This document shows positions 6,736-14,083 of a stretch of DNA of 64,000 nt, one piece after another. The DNA is from Mycobacteriales bacterium (GTDB lineage: Bacteria; Actinomycetota; Actinomycetes; JAFAQI01; DASSKL01): positions 1 to 64,000 of the forward strand of contig DASSKL010000094.1 of NCBI GenBank assembly GCA_035690485.1, written 5' to 3'. The notes below the pieces were generated by a model that saw nothing but the letters and a program-made list of their open reading frames with translations, did not search any database and had not been told where the DNA came from. The position numbers and the translations under genes are program-made. The number at the start of each line of letters is the position of its first letter. The stretch's first letter is position 1.

Positions 6736-8088
6736 TCAGTCGCTGACGACCTCGACCGCGCCGGCGCCGATTTCTCGCAGGCCATCGGCCACCACCGACG
6801 CGTCACCCACCACGACCGTCAGCAGCCGGTCGGGGTGCAGCCGCCGGCGGGCCGCCTCGTTGACGGCGTCCAGCGGCACCTCGGCGATCTGGTGGCGGAC
6901 CCGGTCGAAGTAGTCGTCGGGCAAGCCGTGCACGGTGAGGTCGCCGAGCGCGCCCGCGACGGCGTAGGGCGAGGCGAACTGGATGGGGAAGACGCCCGCG
7001 CGGTAGCGGCGGACCTGGTCCAGCTCGTCGGCGTCGATGCCGTCGCGCTGGAGGCGCTCGATCTCGGCCACGGTGTCGGCGACCGCCTGCGCGGTCGGCT
7101 CGGCGTGCACCGACGCGCGGGCCGCGAAGATCCCGCCGTGCCGGCGCATCCCGAAGCCGGCGGACGCGCCGTAGGTGAACCCGCGCTCCTCGCGCAGCTT
7201 CATGTTGAGCCGGGCCGAGAACATGCCCCCCAAGGCGATCGCCATCGTCGTCGTCGGGACGTAGTCCTCGATCGCCCGCGGCGGGCCCGGGTGACCGATG
7301 ACGAGCACCGACTGCACCGAGCCGGGACGGTCCACGACGACGATCCGTCGTCCGCCGTCGACCGGCGTGACCACGGGAGACGCGACCGGTGCCATCCCGG
7401 CCGTCCAGCCGGAGAACGTCCGCCGGCCGAGGTCCGCGGCATCGACGCGCGACAGGTCCCCGGCGACGACGAGCGTCGCGGCGCCCGGCGCGAACCGCGC
7501 CGCGTGGAACGCCCGCACGTCGTCATCGGTCACCGCCGCGACCGACTCCGGGTCGCCGCCGTCCGGGCGGCCGTAGCGGCTGGGGGCTGCGAACGTATGA
7601 GCGTTGAACGTCGCACTGGCGCGTGCGGCCGGCTGCAGCAGCTCGGCCCGCAGCTCGTCGAGCCGGTCGTCACGCACCCGCTCCACGTCGGTGGGCGAGA
7701 AGGCCGGCCGGCGTACGGCCTCGGCGAGCAGGTCGACCGCGTCGGGCAGCGCCGTGACCGGTGCGTCGAAGCCGACCCGCAGCGAGTCCCAGTCGACGTC
7801 GGCGTGCCAGGAGGCGCCGAGCCGTTCGACCGCGACGCCGAACTCGAAGGCATCACGCACCTGGGTGCCCTCACCGAGCAGCCGCGCGGTCAGCAGGGCC
7901 ACGCCCTCCTGCCCGGTGGGTTCGGTCGTCGCGCCGGCGTCGACGACCAACGCGACCGCGGCGAGCTGCTGACCGGGAAGGTGGGCGGCGAGCACCGTGC
8001 CGCCGTCAACCCAGTGCCGTTGCCACGAAGGGAACGACCAGGGGCGGGCCGGCCCCGGAGTGGGCGCCTCGGCGACGAGCCGGTTCAC
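6736..8088 (-). CDS. M16 family peptidase, non-catalytic partner subunit
   Basis: A 450-residue M16 (pitrilysin/insulinase) protein with two half-domains but no HxxEH zinc motif. The equivalent N-terminal region reads TEPTGQEGVALLTARLLGEGT. The second half has the conserved LREERGFTYGASAGFGM segment involved in substrate binding. In bacterial M16B systems one zinc-bearing and one inactive protein pair to form the active protease. This gene overlaps by ATGA the downstream end of the zinc-bearing gene (8085-9383), fitting such a heterodimer. It is probably cytoplasmic or peripheral, as no signal peptide is seen. It converges on gatD. Confidence 0.88.
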   Translation of the reverse strand: MNRLVAEAPTPGPARPWSFPSWQRHWVDGGTVLAAHLPGQQLAAVALVVDAGATTEPTGQEGVALLTARLLGEGTQVRDAFEFGVAVERLGASWHADVDWDSLRVGFDAPVTALPDAVDLLAEAVRRPAFSPTDVERVRDDRLDELRAELLQPAARASATFNAHTFAAPSRYGRPDGGDPESVAAVTDDDVRAFHAARFAPGAATLVVAGDLSRVDAADLGRRTFSGWTAGMAPVASPVVTPVDGGRRIVVVDRPGSVQSVLVIGHPGPPRAIEDYVPTTTMAIALGGMFSARLNMKLREERGFTYGASAGFGMRRHGGIFAARASVHAEPTAQAVADTVAEIERLQRDGIDADELDQVRRYRAGVFPIQFASPYAVAGALGDLTVHGLPDDYFDRVRHQIAEVPLDAVNEAARRRLHPDRLLTVVVGDASVVADGLREIGAGAVEVVSD

Positions 8089-9383
8089 GCCGCCTCCTCG
8101 CGCGGGACGAACGTGAGCACGACCCGGTTGTCCGGCACCAGGATGTTCGTGGCTACCCGGTGGAGGTCGTCGGCGCTCACCGCCAGCAGCCGCGGCAGGT
8201 AGCCGTTGACCAGTTCGGGGTCACCGAACAGGGTCGCGAACATCGAGATGGTGTCGGCCCGGCTGTCGAAGGACGCCATGCGGTGCAGCCAGTCACTGGT
8301 CAGCTGCGCGCGGGCGCGGGCGAGCTCGTCGGCCCCGATGGGCTCCCGGGTGACCGACTCGCAGACCTCGTGGAATGCCTTCTCGAGGTCGACGACGTCG
8401 ACCCCCTCGCGGGCCGAGGCGTCGCCGGCCATCAGCGCGACGCCGCCCACGAACGGCCAGGTATCCGTCATCGAGCCGCCCGGCGGCTGGGCCAGCCGGC
8501 GCTCGAGGACCAGCGAGCGGTAGAGCCGGCTCCCGCGGCCGCTGCCCAGCACCGCGGCCAGCACGTCGGCGGCGTCGTGGTCGGGGTGGCCCATCGGCGC
8601 GATGCGGTGCGCGACGAAGACGCGCGGCACCGGTACGACGTCGGGCCGGGTCTCCCGCACCTCGCCGCCCAGCGACAGCGGCAGCGTGCCGTCGGGCGCG
8701 CCCGGCACGGTCGCGAGGGGCTCCAGGCCGCCGAAGTAGCGATCCACCAATGCGAAGGTTGCCTCCGGCTCGACGTCACCGACGACCGTGAGCACGGCGT
8801 TGTTCGGCGCGTAGTGCCTGCGGTGGAAGGCCTGCACGTCGTCGAGCGTCGCCGCCTGCAGATCGGCCATCGAGCCGATCGTCGAGTGGTGGTAGGGGTG
8901 GCCGGGCGGGAACGCGAGCGCGTGCAGCCGCTCGACCCACATGCCGTAGGGCTGGTTCTCGTAACGCTGCCGGCGCTCGTTCTTCACGACGTCGCGCTGG
9001 GTGTCGAACCGCGGCTGGTCGAGGACCAGCGTCCCCATGCGATCGGCCTCGAGCCAGAGCACGGTCTCGAGGTGGTTGCTTGGGACCGTGTCGTAGTAGT
9101 TCGTCCGGTCGCACCAGGTCGACGCGTTGAGCGTGCCGCCCGCGCCGAGCACGTGCTTCCAGTGGTCACCCTTGGGCACGTGGGCCGAGCCCTCGAACAT
9201 CAGGTGCTCGAAGAGATGGGCGAAACCCGTGCGGCCCGCCGGCTCGTGGCGCGAGCCCACGTCGTACCAGATGTTGACGGCCGCGACGGGGACGGAGTGG
9301 TCCTCGGCGACGACGACGCGCAGCCCGTTGCCGAGGGTCCTGGTCACCAGGTCGTACGACGGGACGGCGGCGTCGATGGGCAC
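8085..9383 (-). CDS. M16 family zinc metallopeptidase, catalytic subunit
   Basis: This 432-residue protein carries the inverted zinc motif at His56-x-x-Glu59-His60 (AHLFEHLMFEGS) and the downstream Glu region NERRQRYENQPYG that completes the metal site in M16 enzymes. The start is the GTG at 9383: a TATGCT -10 box lies six bases upstream, so the message is probably leaderless. Its substrate is unknown; family members cleave peptides, including signal-peptide remnants. It is the first gene of a two-gene operon and is divergent, across 45 bases, from the thioredoxin-UGSC selenoprotein module. Confidence 0.92.
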   Translation of the reverse strand: MPIDAAVPSYDLVTRTLGNGLRVVVAEDHSVPVAAVNIWYDVGSRHEPAGRTGFAHLFEHLMFEGSAHVPKGDHWKHVLGAGGTLNASTWCDRTNYYDTVPSNHLETVLWLEADRMGTLVLDQPRFDTQRDVVKNERRQRYENQPYGMWVERLHALAFPPGHPYHHSTIGSMADLQAATLDDVQAFHRRHYAPNNAVLTVVGDVEPEATFALVDRYFGGLEPLATVPGAPDGTLPLSLGGEVRETRPDVVPVPRVFVAHRIAPMGHPDHDAADVLAAVLGSGRGSRLYRSLVLERRLAQPPGGSMTDTWPFVGGVALMAGDASAREGVDVVDLEKAFHEVCESVTREPIGADELARARAQLTSDWLHRMASFDSRADTISMFATLFGDPELVNGYLPRLLAVSADDLHRVATNILVPDNRVVLTFVPREEAA

Positions 9384-9389
9384 CCGGCC

Positions 9390-9417
9390 AGCATAAGGAG
9401 CAGCGAGGGCGTAGCGT
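9390..9417. promoter_or_regulatory. Divergent -10 boxes for M16 and selenoprotein operons
   Basis: On the minus strand TATGCT (plus 9390-9395) lies six bases before the M16 GTG. On the plus strand TAGCGT (9412-9417) lies eleven bases before the ATG at 9429. The whole intergenic region is 45 bases, so the two promoters overlap almost back to back and may influence each other. Confidence 0.5.
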
Positions 9418-9428
9418 CGTCGATCACC

Positions 9429-10859
9429 ATGGACCTGCCCGACGGTGTGGTGGCGATCGTCAAGCGCGACTGCCCCACCTGCACGCTCGTCGAGCCGGTG
9501 CTGCAGCAGCTCGCTGCCGTGGTGCCGCTGACGGTCTTCAGCCAGGACGACCCGACGTTCCCGGCCGGGGTCCCCTGCGTGGTCGACGACACCTCGCTGG
9601 CGACCAGCTGGCACCTCGACCTGATCGCCGTGCCGACGTTGCTGCGGGTGGAGAACGGCGTGGAGGTCGCGCGCACGGAGGGTTGGCTGCGGTCCACGTG
9701 GGAGGAGCTGACCGGCGTCGCCGACCTGGGCCCCGGGCTGCCCGACTACCGGCCCGGCTGCGGGTCGCGCACGGTCGAGCCGGGCGTGGCCGAGGAGCTG
9801 GCCGTGCGGTTCGGCGGCTCGGTGCTGCGGTCCCGGCGCGTGGAGATCGCCGACCTCGAGGACGAGATGGAGGCGCTCTTCGACCGCGGCTGGACCGACG
9901 GGCTGCCGGTCGTGCCACCGACCGAGGCCCGGGTGCTGCGCATGCTCGAGGGCACGACCCGAGCCCCTGACGACGTCGTCACGGTGATGCCACCCGACCT
10001 CGTCGAGTGCACGGTCGAGAAAGTCGCGATCAACGCGGTCATGGCCGGCTGCCTGCCGGAGTACCTGCCGGTGGTCCTCGCCGCGGTCGAAGCGGCGGCG
10101 ACCGACGCGTTCAACGCGCACGGGCTGCTGGCGACGACGTACTTCTCCGGCCCGCTGGTGCTCGTCAACGGCCCCGTCGCCACGAAGATCGGCATGAACA
10201 GCGGCCTCAACGCCCTCGGTCAGGGCAACCGCGCCAACGCGACGATCGGCCGGGCGCTGCAGCTGGTCATCCGCAACGTCGGGGGCGGGCGGCCGGGCGA
10301 GGTCGACCGGGCCACGCTGGGCAACCCGGGCAAGTTCACCTTCTGCTTCGCGGAGGCGGAGGACAGTTCGCCGTTCGAGCCGTTCTCCGTGTCACGCGGC
10401 CTGCCGGTCGGCACGTCGGCCGTGACGCTCTTCGCCGGGGCCGGGGTGCAGCCGGTGGTCGACCAGCACTCCCGCCGGCCCGAGTCGCTGGCGCGCTCGT
10501 ACGCCGCCGCGTTGCGGGTCAACGCCCACCCCAAGCTGCCGATCGCGTTCGACGCGATGCTCGTGGTCTCCCCCGAGCACGGCCGGGTCTTCCGCGACGC
10601 GAGGTGGGACCGCGCGCGGCTGCTGGCCGAGCTGCACGAGCTGCTGCTCCTCCCGGGCAGGGACATCGTCGAGGGCGCCGCCGACATCGACGAGGGGATC
10701 CCGGAGGCCTTCCGCGACAGCGTGCTGCCGAAGTTCCGCGACGGCGGGCTGCTCGTCGTGCACGCCGGTGGCACGGCCGGCATGTTCTCGGCCATCATCG
10801 GTGGTTGGGTGAGTGGGGATTCCGGAAGCCAGCCGGTCACCGTGGAGGTGCGCTCATGA
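9429..10859 (+). CDS. Thioredoxin-fold fusion protein of the UGSC selenoprotein operon
   Basis: The 476-residue protein begins with a thioredoxin-like domain (residues 1 to about 98). It has an active-site C15-P-T-C18 (VKRDCPTCTLVEP) and a cis-Pro-type segment LIAVPTLLRVENG. After a linker comes a domain of about 340 residues that opens LFDRGWTDGLPVVPPTEARV and contains GPLVLVNGPVATKIGMNSG, LGNPGKFTFCFAEAE and VVHAGGTAGMFSAII. I recognise the second domain as a conserved companion of UGSC-type proteins but know no proven activity. The ATG of the selenoprotein gene overlaps the stop (ATGA), so the two products are made together. A dithiol-reducing role toward the Sec protein is an inference from the CxxC domain and coupling. 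Confidence 0.75.
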   Translation: MDLPDGVVAIVKRDCPTCTLVEPVLQQLAAVVPLTVFSQDDPTFPAGVPCVVDDTSLATSWHLDLIAVPTLLRVENGVEVARTEGWLRSTWEELTGVADLGPGLPDYRPGCGSRTVEPGVAEELAVRFGGSVLRSRRVEIADLEDEMEALFDRGWTDGLPVVPPTEARVLRMLEGTTRAPDDVVTVMPPDLVECTVEKVAINAVMAGCLPEYLPVVLAAVEAAATDAFNAHGLLATTYFSGPLVLVNGPVATKIGMNSGLNALGQGNRANATIGRALQLVIRNVGGGRPGEVDRATLGNPGKFTFCFAEAEDSSPFEPFSVSRGLPVGTSAVTLFAGAGVQPVVDQHSRRPESLARSYAAALRVNAHPKLPIAFDAMLVVSPEHGRVFRDARWDRARLLAELHELLLLPGRDIVEGAADIDEGIPEAFRDSVLPKFRDGGLLVVHAGGTAGMFSAIIGGWVSGDSGSQPVTVEVRS

Positions 10860-11386
10860 GAACCGTGCTCGATCCGACCGGGGAGCTGCGGCCGGCGACC
10901 CGTGAGCTGCTGTCACGCCCGGCCTCGTTGAACGGACGGACCGTCGGCCTGCTCGACATCTCCAAGCCGCGCGGAGACGTGTTCCTCGACACCCTCGCGG
11001 CCCGGCTCGCGGAGCGGGGCGCGACCGTCGAGCGCTACCGCAAGCCGACGTTCACCAAGCCGGCGCCCGTCGACCTTCGGCACGAGATCGCCACCCGTTG
11101 CGAGGTGGTCATCGAGGCGCTCGCGGATTGAGGGTCGTGCACGTCGTGCAGTGTGCACGACATCGCCGACCTCGAACGCCGTGGCGTCGTGGGCGTCTTC
11201 GTCGCCTCGACGGAGTTCGTCGCGGCGGCCGCCGCGCAGTCGCGGGCCCTGGGCTTCCCGGCCGCATCCGTCTTCGTGCCCCATCCGATCCAGGACCGCA
11301 CCGACGAGGAGATGCGGGCCCTGGCCGAGGCCGCAGTCGAGGAGATCGTGCGCGCGGTGACCGACGAAGGGACCAACGGCTCCTGA
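10856..11386 (+). CDS. UGSC-family selenoprotein with in-frame UGA (Sec92)
   Basis: Ordinary reading stops after 91 codons at a TGA (11129-11131), but the same frame continues without interruption to 11384-11386. It gives 176 residues with the motif U92-G-S-C95-T-S-C98-S-V-H-D. This matches the UGSC selenoprotein family, in which UGSC and the following SVHD..ELE..G segment are the hallmark; here the continuation is IADLERRGVVGVFVASTEF. The C-terminal half has a Rossmann-like look (GFPAASVFVPHPIQDRTDEEM). A nine-pair stem-loop starts just after the UGA. The gene overlaps the thioredoxin-fold gene by ATGA. selC and selD are in the same window. The catalysed reaction is unknown; a selenol/thiol redox site is likely. 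Confidence 0.85.
11129..11161 (+). promoter_or_regulatory. Putative bacterial SECIS element after UGA
   Basis: Two bases after the UGA, GTCGTGCAC (11134-11142) pairs perfectly with GTGCACGAC (11153-11161) around a ten-base loop, GTCGTGCAGT. Bacterial SECIS hairpins lie inside the coding region immediately 3' of the Sec codon and bind SelB, so position and stability fit. The loop differs from the E. coli fdhF loop, as is usual between phyla. Confidence 0.6.
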
Positions 11387-11439
11387 ACTCGTGACGTCCG
11401 CCCGTCCACCACCAGGGCCGACGGGCGCACGATCGAGAC

Positions 11440-12321
11440 GTGATCACGAAAGGCTTCGTCGCCCTCGCCGTTGCGGCCCTCGCCGCGGGCTGCGGCGGTG
11501 CGACGCAGACCGCGGCACCCTCCTCGCCGACGCCCACCCCGAGCGCGCCGGCGACCACATCACCCTCCGGGTCCCCTTCGGCGTCGCCCGCACCCTCGTC
11601 GACGCCGACCGCCACCACCGTGGCGGTCTACTTCCTGCACGGCGAGCACGTCACGCCGGTCGCCCGCACCGCGCGCTCAGCGGCGGTCGCCACCGAGGCA
11701 GTGCGGGCGCTGCTGGCCGGCCCGACCGCCGCGGAGTCGCACGAAGGACTCACCTCCAGCATCCCCATCGGCACGTCGCTGCGGTCGATCGCGATCACCG
11801 GCGGCACCGCGGTCGTGGACCTGAGCGCGGCCTACGGCAGCGGCGGCGGGAGCCTGTCGATGAGCACGCGGCTCGGGCAGCTCGTCGCGACGCTGACGCA
11901 GTTTCCGACCGTGCGCGACGTGCGACTGTGGCTCGACGGCAAGCCGACCGGAACGCTCGGCGGTGAGGGCCTCGTCGTAGACCGCCCGCTCGGCCTCGCC
12001 GACGTCGAGTCCTCGCTGCCGGCGATCCTGGTGGACAGGCCGCTGCCGGGAAGCACCGTGCACAGCCCGTTGCGCGTCCGCGGCTCCGCCAACGTGTTCG
12101 AGGCGGTCTTCCAGATCGAGGTGACGGACTGGGACGGGCGGATCGTGGGCCGGCAGATCGTGCACGCGACGTCGGGTACAGGCACCCGCGGCACCTTCGA
12201 CGTGACCGTTCCCTACACCGTCGACCGAGCCGGTCACGGTGAGCTGATCGTCTACACGCTCTCCCCTCGCGACGGCAGCCGCGACCACATCGGGGAGACG
12301 CCGCTGCTCGTCGCGCCCTAA
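11440..12321 (+). CDS. GerMN/Gmad2-domain lipoprotein
   Basis: A 293-residue lipoprotein. The signal peptide ends at LAAGC|GG. A Ser/Pro/Thr-rich tether (residues about 25-62) follows. A GerMN domain comes next (VAVYFLHGEHVTPVART...VRALLAGPTAAE...GTAVVDLSAAYGSGGGSLSMSTRLGQLVATLTQFPTVRDVRLWLDG). The C terminus is an immunoglobulin-like Gmad2 domain (LPAILVDRPLPGSTVHSPLRVRGSANVFEA...LIVYTLSPRDG). In sporulating firmicutes these domains occur in germination and spore-shape proteins. In actinomycetes the pair is common on exported lipoproteins of unsettled function, probably in envelope or peptidoglycan binding. The start is GTG. Confidence 0.85.
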   Translation: MITKGFVALAVAALAAGCGGATQTAAPSSPTPTPSAPATTSPSGSPSASPAPSSTPTATTVAVYFLHGEHVTPVARTARSAAVATEAVRALLAGPTAAESHEGLTSSIPIGTSLRSIAITGGTAVVDLSAAYGSGGGSLSMSTRLGQLVATLTQFPTVRDVRLWLDGKPTGTLGGEGLVVDRPLGLADVESSLPAILVDRPLPGSTVHSPLRVRGSANVFEAVFQIEVTDWDGRIVGRQIVHATSGTGTRGTFDVTVPYTVDRAGHGELIVYTLSPRDGSRDHIGETPLLVAP

Positions 12322-12370
12322 CCGGGCTGCTGACCCGGATCGCGGCGGTGGGGGTCCGCTCCCGCCGCCG

Positions 12371-13015
12371 CTACGCCGCGTCGGCGCGCAGCGGGAACCC
12401 GACGACCGCCTCCAGCTGTGCCAGCGCGTCGTCGGGGTCGACGACCTTGATCGTGTGCATGCCCAGGGCCTTGGCCGGCTTGAGGTTGACGCCCAGGTCG
12501 TCGAGGAACACGGCTGCCGACGGCTCGATGCCCAGCAGCTCGCAGGAGATCTCGTAGAAGTGCGGGTCGGGCTTGCGTACGCCGACCGTGCTGGACTCGA
12601 CCACGACGTCGAAGAGCTCGACGACGTGGGCGACGTCGGAGTCGCGTTCCTGCACGGTCGCGAAGTTGTTGGTCAGCAAGGCGGTCTTGAGCCGCTCGCC
12701 GCACCGGCGTACGGCCTCCACCATCGCCGGCCGCAGCTCGCCGCGCAGCAGCGCGATGACCGTGCGGGCGTCGATCTCGTATCCGGCGGCGCGCGCCTCG
12801 GACTCGAACAGGTGGCAGAACTCGTCGAAGTCAACCGCGCCGCGTTCCATCTGCGCCCATGCGTTGGCGTCGGGGTTGGTGGCGTTGAGCCCGCGGATGA
12901 AGCCGGCCGGCAGTCCGAGGTCGCGCTCGTAGGCCGCGAACGCCTCGAACGGGCTCGACAGGATCACTCCGCCGAAGTCGAACAGCACCGCCTCGATGTC
13001 CGCCACGGCCGGCAT
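12371..13015 (-). CDS. HAD-superfamily hydrolase (subfamily IA)
   Basis: A 214-residue HAD hydrolase, probably a small-molecule phosphatase. Motif I reads VLFDFGGVILSSPFEAF, with the nucleophile Asp but Gly at the second-Asp position, a pattern of the YihX/epoxide-hydrolase-N-terminal-like branch. Motif II is LLTNNF, the motif III Lys is in VGVRKPDPHFYE, and motif IV is AVFLDDLGVNLKPA. The second-Asp replacement makes dephosphorylation less certain. The gene lies between a convergent lipoprotein gene and, 22 bases upstream, the stop of the next leftward gene, so the two may form an operon. Confidence 0.85.
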   Translation of the reverse strand: MPAVADIEAVLFDFGGVILSSPFEAFAAYERDLGLPAGFIRGLNATNPDANAWAQMERGAVDFDEFCHLFESEARAAGYEIDARTVIALLRGELRPAMVEAVRRCGERLKTALLTNNFATVQERDSDVAHVVELFDVVVESSTVGVRKPDPHFYEISCELLGIEPSAAVFLDDLGVNLKPAKALGMHTIKVVDPDDALAQLEAVVGFPLRADAA

Positions 13016-13037
13016 CCTCGCACGGCGCCGCGATGCC

Positions 13038-13922
13038 TCAACCTCCGAGCCGTCGCAGCACCGCGGCGAAGTCCGGCGGCGGGCGGAACGTCACCCGATC
13101 CGGGTCGACCGTCGCGGGCAGCAGCGAGAGCGTGCCGGCGCGCCACCAGTAGAGATGCGGCGACAGCGAGCCGGGGCCCTGGTCGTGGAACGCGTAGGCG
13201 TTGACGACCATCGCCTGCACCGCCGGCACCACCGTCGCGTCGCCGATCGGGTGCACCAGCAGCAGGTGGCGGGTCGGCAGCGCGACGAGGGCTCCGTCTG
13301 CAGGTACGTCGACCAGCTCGGGCAGCCAGAACACGCTGGTCGCGGTGAAGAACGACGGCGACTCGACCGCGTGCAGGACGGCCCCGTCGACGTCGACGTC
13401 GCGCACCTGCGGCAGGCCTTCGGCGCGCACCTGCGCGCGGGCCTGTCGGTAGAGCTCCTCGAGGGGCTCGTGCCAGCTCTCGACCTGGGTCCGGGGCAGG
13501 GTCGCGATCGTGCCCGCTTCGCTCACGACGAGGGCCTCCACGACTCCCGGCGCGACCGGCCTGGCCTCGACGTCGTCCAGCAGGAACTCCGCCTCCGCGT
13601 AGAGCCGGCTGCGCAACAGGGGCCGCACCCGGTCGAGGTTGTCGTAGCCCCGCGGCCGTGACCGCACCTGCGCGAGTCCGGCCAGGTGGTCGACCAGGAT
13701 CCCTCCCCAGGCGGACCGGTCGACGCCGCGGCAGAGCTGGCGCACGTTGCGCAGGTCGACGGTGCCCGCCAGGCTCATCCCCGTCAGCTCGACCTCGCCG
13801 GCCGGGTCGTAGTGCAGCACGGTCATCGACAGCCGCGGCGCCATGTCGCGGACGACCTGCTCGAAGTAGGCGTCGTCGTCGAGCGGTGGCCCGGACCCGT
13901 GCTTCGACCGCCAGGGCCTCAT
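13038..13922 (-). CDS. Conserved hypothetical protein
   Basis: A protein of about 294 residues with no motif I can name. It has no signal peptide or membrane helix. Notable segments are [74 protein letters not shown] and [20 protein letters not shown]. The alternation looks like an alpha/beta cytoplasmic protein. The ATG at 13922 is the first likely start; longer in-frame extensions are Arg/Gly-rich and look non-coding. It shares direction with the HAD gene and is divergent from acnA. Confidence 0.65.
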   Translation of the reverse strand: MRPWRSKHGSGPPLDDDAYFEQVVRDMAPRLSMTVLHYDPAGEVELTGMSLAGTVDLRNVRQLCRGVDRSAWGGILVDHLAGLAQVRSRPRGYDNLDRVRPLLRSRLYAEAEFLLDDVEARPVAPGVVEALVVSEAGTIATLPRTQVESWHEPLEELYRQARAQVRAEGLPQVRDVDVDGAVLHAVESPSFFTATSVFWLPELVDVPADGALVALPTRHLLLVHPIGDATVVPAVQAMVVNAYAFHDQGPGSLSPHLYWWRAGTLSLLPATVDPDRVTFRPPPDFAAVLRRLGG

Positions 13923-14083
13923 GCGGGAGCGAAGGCTGCGGCCTCGCGCAGCCGGCCGGCAACCTGCTCGACCGTCATCACATCCCAGGCTACGCGCGGC
14001 AGCCCGACCGGGCTGCCGCGCACCGGGCCGGACGGCTGCGGGAGACTGAGGTGATCCCGACCTCGGCACAGGAGAGAGCCGGC

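Noticed and set aside
7761-9428. An upstream extension of the thioredoxin-fold gene, open for more than 550 codons
   Set aside because: It runs antisense to the M16 genes, while the CPTC domain and a -10 box fix the start at 9429.
11153-11386. A separate small gene starting at GTG 11153
   Set aside because: It is the second half of the selenoprotein in the same frame after the UGA; it has no ribosome site and would lack the UGSC motif.
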